The notes below the pieces were generated by a model. That model did no database searches and was not told the DNA's origin. It saw only the letters and a list, made by a program, of their open reading frames with translations. Below, in pieces: positions 55,022-64,000 of a DNA stretch of 64,000 nucleotides (the stretch's first letter is position 1; the number at the start of each line of letters is the position of its first letter). A program made the position numbers and the translations under genes. The stretch is from NCBI GenBank assembly GCA_037576215.1, contig JBANDB010000002.1, positions 868,001 through 932,000 on the forward strand. Reading direction: 5' to 3'. Source of the stretch: Armillaria gallica. Its lineage: Eukaryota; Basidiomycota; Agaricomycetes; Agaricales; Physalacriaceae.

Positions 55022-57159
55022 TTACGGTGTACGTACACGCTTCCTGAACAACACCTTACTACTCTGATCGGGTATCTGATCACCGGCTAACCACATGGAG
55101 GAGGGAGGCTTATCCATCTTCACGTCAAAGTTCAGAAGAACATACGACATAAGAGCCTTCAGCTCATTGACGGCGAAGAAACGGCCGGGACTGCGGGATA
55201 GTCAGCTCTCAACACTAACAAAACATATACTACATGCACCACGCCGACCGCCCATGGCCAAATAGAATGAAATCCAAGCTCAGAGTAATCAACCTGTGGC
55301 GAATGCTCTCGCCCTCTTCTTTCCTCTTGTCTGAAAACCTCCAAGGTCTGAACTCTAACGGGTTTTCATAGTTCCTCTATCAGAACATCGGTGAGTATGC
55401 TGGCTACATTCGCATCGTGCACTATTCACCTCATCCGTATTCGTTGCCAAAGCAGCCACAGCGATTTCACTGCCAGCTGGAACGACGGTCCCGTCGGAAA
55501 AAACAAAGTCGGTTCGAGCCACACGACGCATTGAGACTGTGCTCAGTTGTCAATACATCATGGGCAACGTAGCAGGTAGAGTATCGACTCACAGGCGCCA
55601 ACACCGCCGCACACTCTCTGGACTTCCTTCAAGAAGCTGTCAAGCTGATTCATCTTATTCATTGCAGCTTTCGTGTACCCTTCTTCCTTGATGACGGATT
55701 CCACCTCAGTTCGTAGAGCTTCAACGCACTCCGGATGTGTAGCCAAGGCATAGAGAGCGGTTGTAAAGGTCTACCAGGGATTTAGTCATCTATTAGTCTT
55801 GGAAGGGTAATCTGGAGTAAGTACCATAGACGTCGTATGGATCGCTCCCAGATTCAAGCTGAGCATTCGACTGCTCAAGTCCCGTATTGTGCGTCTCTCT
55901 TTGTTGCCTTGAGTCGCATCAAGTAGCCACGAAAGGAGGTCATTCTATCAGCCTATGAGGCGAACGCTCGGTGGAAATTGTGTTTAGGGATCTTTCTTAC
56001 CGGCTTTCCCGGCCAGTCTTTTCCGTGAACGTTTTCTTGATGTAGTCGCTCCCGTATAGTTTGATCCAGGAATTTCATCATCTTGGCCAAGGCACGCCTG
56101 CGAGGCGTAAAGAGGGTTCCCAGAATCCTTATGAAAATAGGTTTGAGCCCCCGGCATATCGAACCCTAGTGACTCACGGTTTGAGGACGCTGGGAAAAAG
56201 ATTGATAATACGAGCGTGGACGAAAACGTCGATAGTAAAGTCAATGTTGAGTTTGATGTAATCAGGATCACGGCCTGCAGGACAGGTTGGTATTGACAAG
56301 GTCCTAACGCGGATGGATTACTTACATATAGGAAGTCCAATGAACATCCGATTGCTCGCTCTGCATACGATTTGCAAGATTTTCTCGTATGCGGAAACTT
56401 CAATCCAGTCTATAGTAACGTTAGGCTGAGCACCTGAAAGATGCCGTGTATCCGTACCTTCAGTCATCGGTATATGGTCTTCAAATGCTGCTTTTATCTC
56501 GTCCTGAACATCAGCAAAACAGGTGACAATGTTGCGAGTTAGAGCGCCTCGTATAACTTCTGTCTGGTAAGGGTCGACACAGAGATTGCGACCCATGGTA
56601 TGATTCATTTGCAAAAACTATAGACGCCCTTGTGAGAATCATACAAAACGTCACATATATGAGCGCCCACTTACATCTATGGTCGCATCCAACAAAGACA
56701 ACTGTTCAAGCGTGGACTTCCGGATGTCATCAATCTTCTCGGCGCCACTCACGACGACCATCCATTTATCAATCAAGGGCACTTTGAATGCTGACCCGTA
56801 GTACTACACATAAGGAAGCCATGTAAGTCGGAAGATACTGGCGAGACGACTCGGTACACACCTTTGCATAACCCTCTTCGATGATTGCCTTCCCGTGAAA
56901 TGTGAACTTGAAGGCGTCTATCCAAGACGTTATGAGACCCGGCGACCCTATCGTAGGGATATGGTTCAGCTACAACAACGTCAGCGTTCACCGGGTCGAG
57001 GGTAATATAGGTAATATAACAACGTACCTTCGCTATAGTTATTAGCGCCTTTCGAACCTGTAGAACAAGCAGAAAAGCAGTAGCGATACCCAGGCCGCGT
57101 AGCACTAAAGTCCTGACGTCAACTTGCCCCGACAATTCGAAATATTCCTCAAGCGCCAT
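55022..57159 (-). CDS. Cytochrome P450 monooxygenase 3
   Basis: Third tandem paralogue. Starts MALEEYFELSGQVDVRTLVL with the anchor GLGIATAFLLVLQVRKALI. Landmarks are IDKWMVVVSGAEKIDDIRKS (in the exon near 56,690-56,800), MNHTMGRNLCVDPYQTEVIR, DWIEVSAYEKILQIVCRASN, MFIGLP, TFTTALYALATHPECVEALR, the K-helix EVQR in SFLKEVQRVCG, SDGTVVPAGSEIAVAALATN, FRPWRFSD and the heme loop ILFGHGRSAC|PGRFFAVNEL (about 55,180-55,265). Ends RKRVRTP, stop 55022. The reading frame is conserved in all exons examined. It is more diverged than P450-1 and -2 are from each other. It points away from S2 on the opposite strand. Confidence 0.84.
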
Positions 57160-57947
57160 ATGTCAGATGAGAATCGAAGAGAGACTCGTGTTTATATGGG
57201 TACGTATCATGGCAGTGTTGACATCGTGTGAACATATATAGATCACAAGCCCTGGCGACCCGCGTGTTACGATCACCATTGCCGGCTGGCTCAGATGGGA
57301 TGGATAGGATGGCGTGTGCGTACTGTCTCGTGAATTCCGGGTTGACTGCTGAATCTGCAGCAAAAACAGGAAGGGTGTTCCCAATCGATATCACCCACCG
57401 ACCCGTACGCAGAAGGCAGCCAGTACTGCTCGCCTGGCCAGTCACCGCATGGGCCGACATGCGTGTGGATGTTATTCGGGAACGTATTGACATATTCGGT
57501 CCTTTACTAGATAGGCTGATAGTGGTGCGAGGACTGTTGTATGAATCACGGATACTACCGTTTTGCGTGTATCGAAATGGTATAAGAGGTCGGCACATCT
57601 CTGCGCTGTACTAACACAATAGTGACCGATTTTTATAGATTGGCGGGTAGTATTACGCGATAGCATTTATGCGATTGGACAAAGATGCTGCCGTGGTGAA
57701 TAGAAATGCTTCCATGGGTTCTCAGGCTGATCGCCAAACCGATTGAGCGCGGAAGCAAAGCGGAGAGTTCACCGATTAAAGGCTCTCTGCTTGAGCCAGC
57801 CCAGTATGCTATGCACCACTCGCAATCTGCAGGGCTTCCATTTCGCAGTGGCCTGAAGGACAGTATAATGCCGCCGTGGATATAAATGTACCGCCGCGGA
57901 AACATTTTCGAACATGGCTCCTATACTCAAGAGGGGCTACACCGAAA
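57160..57947. other. Upstream region between P450-3 and S2
   Basis: Carries the P450-3 TATA box (TTTATAT on plus, 57,191-57,197) and the start of the S2-like promoter block. An overlapping open frame at 57,228-57,614 is unsupported. Confidence 0.45.
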
Positions 57948-57960
57948 ATAATATAAATAC
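57948..57960 (+). promoter_or_regulatory. TATA box of S2
   Basis: ATAATATAAATAC about 36 bp before the S2 ATG, in the same promoter block as S1. Confidence 0.6.
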
Positions 57961-57993
57961 CCGTCAGTCCCCTACTCCGAGACCAGAAACAAC

Positions 57994-58350
57994 ATGAACA
58001 CCTACCACCAGAACACCCAACCAGCTTTATCAATGTTCACCATGGCATTGTACAATCATCCACCCTCGTCGTCGTCTACAGAGTCTATCGACTCTCTAAA
58101 CTCCGTACCCGGGACGCCGACGAGCTCCATATCATCCGCTTCAGATGGAGACGGTCGGAGCCTTCGAGAACGTCGAGGCGTGACCTTCTTCATCTCGTTC
58201 ACCCGACCGAATTTCGGTCCAGTCATTCCTGCAAAGGGCCATCTCGAACCCAGAGCTGGTTCGCTTCCTCGCAGAAGAAAAGGCTCTGCTCCCAAACCTG
58301 CGCCTGCGAAAATTGTAGTAGACGCGAACATGGGAGCAGGGTTCTTTTAA
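57994..58350 (+). CDS. S2: small Ser/Arg-rich protein
   Basis: 118-residue paralogue of S1, starting MNTYHQNTQPALSMFTMALY. The two share NHPPSSSSTESIDSLN, GDGRSLRERRGVTFFISFTR, GPVIPAKGHLEPRAG, SLPRRRKG and KIVVDANMGAGFF, where S2 ends in TAA. Homology at the DNA level extends from the promoter to about 58,570, well past the stop. The gene is near the start of F-box B and divergent from P450-3. No known family; the basic core could bind nucleic acid or be a targeting segment, but nothing in the sequence proves it. Confidence 0.62.
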   Translation: MNTYHQNTQPALSMFTMALYNHPPSSSSTESIDSLNSVPGTPTSSISSASDGDGRSLRERRGVTFFISFTRPNFGPVIPAKGHLEPRAGSLPRRRKGSAPKPAPAKIVVDANMGAGFF

Positions 58351-58836
58351 GTGTCGCTCAGCCATTACGGTATTGGCATCATTCATATTCCTTCGCGGCG
58401 GGGTCAACCTTGGCCTCTTTCCAGTCGCAGGAGGACGCACCAGCTTGCACTTCCCAGATCAATGCATGAAAATTGTAATGCAGAAGGGGAGCGTGGGCGG
58501 TGTAGCGTATCGTATTTCGATAGCTCATGGACTTTTGGTTCTCGAATCAATCGCATATCTTCACAAATTTGACTGAGTCGCGAGAAAAGAGCGAGAAATA
58601 AGGCTTACTACAAGAGTCCGGCTGCACACATTGAATCGCGTCGTGGGTGACCCGCCTTTATCATTGCAGTTGGAATGTCGTCCCAAGGAATGAACTGAGT
58701 CCATTCTGCAGCATAAAGATAAGGTTATGTCGGAGAACAAAGCGTAGGACCCACCAACGACCAAGACCCCTTCTTCTCCAGTATCTGGTTTGACCCTAGT
58801 AACGACTCCAAACCTCCCTACAACGCCAGGCGAATT
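58351..58836. other. 3' flank of S2
   Basis: The first 220 bp are homologous to the S1 3' region (46,650-46,830), including CAATGCATGAAAATTGTA. No separate gene seen. Confidence 0.5.
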
Positions 58837-60717
58837 TTGTATAGGAGACGTTCCACATCGTTGATATCGCCTAAAGGGTACTTTGCACTGGCGTCGACAG
58901 CTGAGGCGAGAAAAGAATTTACTAGTATCGTCACGCCCAGTGGCGGTGGTGGTAGAAGATCAAGAGCAAGCGGGCTTGATCACTCTTGCTTCCGTACCAC
59001 CATCATCTCTCTTTCTTCTCGCCGGCTACCTCATGAACCTAACATTTTTCTTTTTCCTTCTATTGTCTGTACGGCTCTTTGGTGGACATCGCTTGGTCGA
59101 TGCCTGTTTTGGTGCTGGTGCTGGTATACCGTGCGTTGCTGTATTTTTTCCACCCAGGAACGTGCTGACCCTTGCTGCAGGTATGCGCTGCCGAGGACGA
59201 CCGAATTCAAGAGCAGGACACCGCCTGTGGCGACCCCGGTCAAAATCATACCGCCTGTGGCGACGCCAGTCAAGAGCATACCGCCTGCGACGACGCCAGT
59301 CAAACGCAGGATACCGCTTGCAACATCGCCAGTCAAGAGCAGCGTACCCGACAACCCAAGGCTTTCTGTCCCCCAAGAGCTCATCGAGTACATCATCGAT
59401 TTCCTGCACGACGACATCCCCACCATACGAAGATGCTCCCTTGTTTCCTGTGCTTTCCTACCCCGTAGCCGTTACCATATCTATTACAACGTTTCTATCG
59501 TGCACACCGCCGAATTGCACCTGTTTCGAAAACAATATGCAGGCCAATTGTACCGATCCCGGAAGCTTCTCGGGCTACTCGCCCGTCGTCCTCACATTGC
59601 CCGGCTGGTCACAAGGTTCGGAATGCATGCAATGTCAGCCCCGCTATTCTACGAGTTCATGGACACGTCTTTCGTTTCTATCATTTCCTCCCTCCCAAAT
59701 CTGTCTCATCTTGAATTCGTCGCTCACGGAAACCAAGGATTCTGGAAAGAGTTATCTATCACCACACACAAACCCTTCGTCACAGCTCTCCGCGCCTGTT
59801 CCCTCAAAACGTTCATCTTCAATGGCATCTCGTTTCAAATGCCCAGACGATTCGACGACGTATTCACTGCTGTAGCGAACCCAGCACTGAAGCATCTTTC
59901 GCTTGCCTGCGATTCCGGAGCAGATGATACATGTAGACCGTTTGCACCCATTCTCCCTCCACCGGATGGCCTGCCGGCACTACTGGAGTCTTTGTCTGTC
60001 TGCGGGGCTGCAACAACTCGCAATATTAAGTGGCTATTACTCAACCAATCATTGTACAATATAAGAGGCATACGGCGTCTCTCTCTCCAACTGTGCAACA
60101 AGGCCACCTCTTCGCTCATTCAGAGACTTCTCGACGAGACACAGGCAACACTGGAGGACTTCACTCTGGATGGTAGCGCCTGGAGTTGGGCGGGTGAGTT
60201 GCTGTCTTCTTTCACCGTCTCATCGCACTAATTTCCTTCTAAAGAACCGCTGGTCCGTTTAGATCTGAGCCGACACAGACAGCTTTCCTCTTTTTTCATA
60301 ATTGTGTCATCTCCGCTAGACCCTCTGTTAACTCGAACACGCCTCAGTCCTGCGTTGCGGATATTGACGGTAGAGCAAGCGTGCGACAAACGGAAGCCCT
60401 TCCTGGTACCCTGCTCTGTTAACCCCTGGGGTCGGTTCGATGCTCACCTGGACAAGCTGAAGTTGCCTGTATTACGACATGTTCATATCAGGCTGCATTC
60501 CCGTTCGCATGACCTATGCATCAATTGCGGTCATGAGCTTCCAAAGGATCCAGATGCATGGAAGCATGAAGTCGAGGAGAACATGCCTTTGCATAGAGAG
60601 AAAGGTATATTGGAAGTTGAAGTCATTAAACGTTAGTCAGTATTCCGAATGATTCGATATATGTTCTCACGTTTTTATTTTTCAGAGCGCCACTGTATAT
60701 CAAGGGCTTTTGATTAA
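58837..60717 (+). CDS. F-box-like protein B with in-frame minisatellite
   Basis: Predicted exons 58837-60193, 60245-60631 and 60686-60717 join in frame (591 residues if the first ATG is used). The F-box-like motif reads VPQELIEYIIDFLHDDIPTI then PRSRYHIY, followed by LRR-like strands (NPALKHLSLACDSG, IRRLSLQL), SPALRILTVEQ and the conserved last exon QRHCISRAFD. Just before the F-box lie four to five tandem repeats of TPPVATPVK-type units (59,218-59,350, about 30-33 bp each). The N-terminal 115 residues are not shared with F-box A or C, and their DNA resembles the 5' leader of F-box C. The real start may therefore be further in, via an unseen 5' exon. Likely an SCF substrate adaptor by family. 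Confidence 0.72.
59218..59350 (+). repeat. Coding minisatellite in F-box B
   Basis: Four to five tandem units of about 30-33 bp, each close to CCGCCTGTGGCGACGCCAGT plus a variable tail. All keep the reading frame and encode PPVATPVK-like repeats. Confidence 0.8.
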
Positions 60718-61471
60718 ATTGTCTAGTCATCGTTTTGTATGAATAAAAGAAGCATTTTCTGTTTCAAAAGTGGACCGACCTAGCGCATTGACGCTCTCTG
60801 AAAGCTATGTTAACGGTTTGGTTCGGGGCTATTTACGAACAGAAAAACATCCACCAGTGGAAGCACCGTCTACCTTCTTCAAGAGAACGTACGTCGCGAG
60901 AGCCTTCGGCATGTTAGTGGGGGCAACGCCTGGAATAAATCGTCAGGCTCAGATAAACGTGGCCTTCTGGTGACGGATATCACCGTCTTTTCTGTTCTTC
61001 CTGAACTTCACTCGTTCCACTTACGAAACCAGACTTCGTAGCTACGACGCAGACAGCGGCGCGCCTTCACCTCTTGGATGATGCTGTTTGACTCAGAACT
61101 GCAGGCAGCTATTATTTCGTTCGTATCGGTGCTCCCCGTGCGGTATGTCGAGATAGTGGATCCAATAACGACCGGATAAGGGCCACGTTGTGATGTCGCT
61201 TTTGCCATACGTATTCTGGCGTCGACGGCTGGCGAGGAACGAATTTACTAGCATCGCCACGCTCAGCGGTGGTCGTGTTACATAAGGTAATCAAGATTGA
61301 GGAGGCGACACGACACGATCACTCTTGCTTCCGTACCACCATCATCTCATCTCCGTCATTTCTAGTTGCCTCCTACACTCAGTATCTTGCCTTTCCTTCT
61401 GTACACACCTCAGTGGACATCACTTTCTGGTACTTCGTATATCTCCAGGAAACGCATCTATCGGTGCATAT
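60718..61471. other. Intergenic F-box B/F-box C
   Basis: The second half (from about 61,205) is homologous to the leader upstream of F-box B (58,885-59,040) and to 63,840-64,000, including CTCTTGCTTCCGTACCACCA. It is thus a repeated F-box promoter/leader. No other gene seen. Confidence 0.5.
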
Positions 61472-62923
61472 ATGCTGCCCGTGACCCCTTTCGAGAAGAG
61501 CGACTCGAGCCTCTCTGTGCCCCAGGAGCTCCTTGATTACATTCTCGACTTCCTGCATGACGACGTTCCCACCTTACGGACGTGCTCCCTTGTCTCCCAC
61601 GCTTTCCTACCTTCCAGCCGCTATCATATCTATTCAAGCGTCTTTATCGTGCATGTTTGCGAATTGGACATTTTTCGAGAAAAATACGCTGGGCAAGTGT
61701 ACCAAAGCAAGAACCTCGCTGCATTACTCGAACATTCTCCTCATGTCGCCCCGCTGGTCACACGGTTCGGAATCCATGCAATGTCAGATTGGATGTCGGC
61801 CATTCTCATGGACGAGGACACAAATCTCACTCCTATCATTTCCTCTCTCAAGAATCTGTCCTATATCGAAATCATCACTCGCGAATACCAGGGATTCTGG
61901 GCCGAGTTTCCAGTCGCCACACTCAGAGTCTTCCTCGCAGCTCTCCGCTCTGTACCGCTCAAGACGTTCATCTGCAATGGCATCTCGTTCGAACAGGGAC
62001 AGTTCGAAGACTTACTCTCAGCTGCAGCGAACCCGACTTTGAAACATTTGTCGCTCGTCGGCGATTGCGGAGCAGATCACACATTCGAACCGTACCCGCC
62101 GATTCGCCCTCCGCCGGGTGGCCTACCGGCCCTGGAGTCTTTGTGTATTGCCGGAGATGCAGTATCCAGCAATATTGCGTGGCTGTTCTTCCACCAATCT
62201 CTGTACGACGTCAGGGGTCTCCGACATCTCTCTCTACAGATATACAATGCTACCACTTCTTCGCTCCTTCAGGGACTGCTCAACGAGATGCAGGGATCGC
62301 TTGAGAGCTTCACTCTGGATGTCATCCCCTGGAAGGGTAAGCTCCTGTCCTCTTCGACCAGTGTATCGCCTCACTAGCTTCTTTCCAAAGATCAAGGTGT
62401 CAGGTTAGATTTGAGTCAACACAGAGCGCTCTCCTCTTTTTTCATGATCTCGGCCTCTCCGGTGGACCCTCGATTGCTTGGAATGCGCCTCAGTCCTGCG
62501 TTGCGAACGTTTACAGTAGAACAAGTGCATCGTAATTGGGAGAACAACACCCGCGAGACCGTGGACGCCTGGGCTGAGTTTGACGCTCATCTGGACGGAC
62601 TGATGCTGCCTGTGCTGCAACACGTTCATGTCAGGCTGCATGACAGTATGCATGGCGTATGCTACTGTTTTGAATGCCACGGCCATGAATGTAACTGCCA
62701 TAAATGCAGACGTGATCCTCTAGGTGACGGCCACGACCATAGGGTACCAGTGGATTATGATAGATGGAAGTGTCAAGTTGAGGAGATCATGCCTTTGTTG
62801 AGAGGCAGGGGAATCCTGGAAGTCGAAGTCGTTAAACGTCAGTTGACATTCTGAATGATCCGGTATATATTCTGACGTTTTTATCCTTCAGAACGCTACT
62901 GCATACAAAGGGCTTTCGACTAG
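61472..62923 (+). CDS. F-box-like protein C
   Basis: Predicted 447-residue protein from exons 61472-62336, 62391-62837 and 62892-62923. The start MLPVTPFEKSDSS was chosen by analogy with F-box A, although the frame is open back to 61,325. F-box-like motif VPQELLDYILDFLHDDVPTL then PSSRYHIY at about residues 16-55. LRR-like strands follow (NPTLKHLSLVGD, LRHLSLQI). A Cys/His-rich stretch near the C-terminus (CYCFECHGHECNCHKC) is absent from F-box B and could bind a metal. The last exon encodes QRYCIQRAFD. It is followed on the opposite strand by a P450 relic, as is F-box A. Confidence 0.82.
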
Positions 62924-62989
62924 ATCGTCTTTATTAATGTGTACTAGTTTGTGTATCACTACAAGAACGTCTTTGTCTTCAAACAGACT

Positions 62990-63480
62990 GGCCTCCTTAT
63001 GGCACACCCGCCCGCTTCCTGAAGAACATGTCTCTATGTTGGCTCGAGACCTGGTGAGTAGAAAATCGACCAGTGTGCGGGCTATTTTCACGTCAAAGCT
63101 CAAGAGAACGTGAGCTATGACCATCTTCAGCATGTTTTACGATGAAAAATGCGGCTTGGACTGAGTCCTGAACAAGCGTCAGTTGCAGATCACTCAGTGT
63201 TGACATATGCGCACCACGCCGATCGCCCGATACCAAAGAGAAGATATTCTAGGCTGGGAACAACCGTCTTCTGGCGGTTCCGTTCTGCACGAAACTTGTA
63301 GACAGCGTTGGTCCAGCTTGTCGCGTCGTATTTTGACAGCTCGCAGAATTTGATCATATGTATCTTTGGCGACAATGCGAGCAAACTACGTGTTTGGGAT
63401 AGCTGGAAGAAATAAGTCTGTTGTGGAGAAAATAAGATGGACATACGTGCAGCAGACGGAGATGCCCTATTGGGACTATC
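62990..63480 (-). pseudogene. P450 relic (3' part)
   Basis: On the minus strand the segment around 63,085-63,125 matches the last P450 exon (LKMVIAHVLLSFDVKI, compare LKALMSYVLMNFDVKM). The segment 63,200-63,300 matches the heme-loop and RHQMV exons (plus-strand CACCACGCCGATCGCCCGAT against CACCATGCTGAGCGTCCATG). The PGRFF motif is destroyed and no complete frame remains. It is downstream of F-box C in convergent orientation. Confidence 0.65.
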
Positions 63481-64000
63481 TACGACGCTCTGTCTGACGG
63501 TCACCCACAATGTCGGCCAAGGTGTCTGAATCGGTTTCCAAGGAGAGTGACGAATCCGAAGACGAAAAGCCTAAGGCCGCCTGGGTCCGTCGTCAAAGGG
63601 GGAAAATATCTTGTGCAGTCGAAGCCCTGATGAGCCAGAATTGCCGCTACACAGACTATAAGATAATGCCAGGTGAAGTAAGCGCACAACGCACCAACAG
63701 TAAATCTAAAGACCCCTCTATTCCTGCGCCCGACTCGACTAGAACAGGCCTACTTTTCTACGTTTCTGGCAGCGCTGCATTCCATTCCAGTAACAGCTCC
63801 GGATGGCGATCTATGCCAGGCAATTTTTGAATAGAACGTCTTCCATATCGTTAAATGTGGCAGGCTCCAGCGTTAACGGACGTAGCGAGTAAAGGATTGT
63901 CGCGCTCAGTCGCGGCCATGTTGGTGGTAGAAGATCAAGAGGAGTAAGCGTCCCGATCGCTCTTGCTTCCGTACCACCATCGTCGTCGTTTCCTTACAAT
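63481..64000. other. Window end; leader of a possible further F-box gene
   Basis: A 106-codon frame (63,510-63,830) starting MSAKVSESVSKESDESEDEK is unassigned. From about 63,840 to the end the sequence is homologous to the F-box B and C leaders (AGAAGATCAAGAG, CTCTTGCTTCCGTACCACCA), which suggests another F-box gene starting beyond the window. Confidence 0.5.

Noticed and set aside
58883..59875. Open frame of 330 codons overlapping F-box B
   Set aside because: It is in another phase of the F-box B exon; the F-box motif and LRR-like strands are in the 58,837 frame.
61582..62304. Open frame of 240 codons overlapping F-box C
   Set aside because: Phase shadow of the F-box C exon with Arg/Ser-rich translation and no domain.
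63510..63830. 106-codon frame beginning MSAKVSESVSKES
   Set aside because: Acidic and basic runs look gene-like, but there is no homologue known to me, no splice or promoter support, and it sits in an eroded P450/F-box boundary. Left as unassigned.

Overview
The window reads as nuclear DNA of an agaricomycete (mushroom-forming basidiomycete). Genes are split into many exons by 45-65 bp introns with GT(R)NG...YAG ends. The protein families are ones that expand in these fungi: Hsp70-like ATPases of the HSPA12 type, F-box-like proteins, and P450s resembling ent-kaurene oxidase. There are no bacterial operons, rRNA genes, convincing tRNAs or CRISPR arrays.

Layout. (1) 1-790 holds a broken Hsp70-like relic. 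(2) 809-3179 is a nest of transposons: a TIR element containing a fold-back element that is itself interrupted by a solo LTR. (3) 3186-6718 has no gene I can support. (4) 6719-38932 is the core of the window. It is a cluster of Hsp70-like genes, each facing a gene for an uncharacterised coiled-coil protein (called CC here) across a short shared upstream region. Six such pairs are present: CC-A/Hsp70-A, Hsp70-B/CC-B, Hsp70-C/CC-C, Hsp70-D/CC-D, Hsp70-E/CC-E and CC-H/Hsp70-F. Two CC genes have no Hsp70 next to them (CC-F, CC-G), and one small coiled-coil gene (CC-s) lies apart. (5) 39-46 kb holds an F-box gene, a P450 3' relic, an unknown two-exon gene and a complete but gag-only Copia-type element. 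(6) 46-58.6 kb holds three tandem P450 genes and two copies of a small Ser/Arg-rich gene. (7) 58.8-64 kb holds two more F-box genes, another P450 relic and the start of what looks like a further F-box promoter.

How the genes may work together. The recurring head-to-head order, and the way partners stay intact or decay together, suggest that the Hsp70-like ATPase and the CC protein act as a pair. Pair A is dead on both sides. In pair C the Hsp70 is truncated and altered in its ATP loops while the CC gene is dead. Pairs D and F look intact on both sides, and E nearly so. Pair B has an intact CC gene and an Hsp70 with one 2-bp frameshift. Hsp70-C has moreover been fused in frame to a coiled coil resembling that of CC-s. 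The function of the pairs is unknown; roles in self/non-self recognition or stress would be guesses. The P450/F-box part behaves as a separate tandem-duplication block.

Exon limits were worked out by hand from splice signals and paralogue alignment, so those given to the base are predictions.
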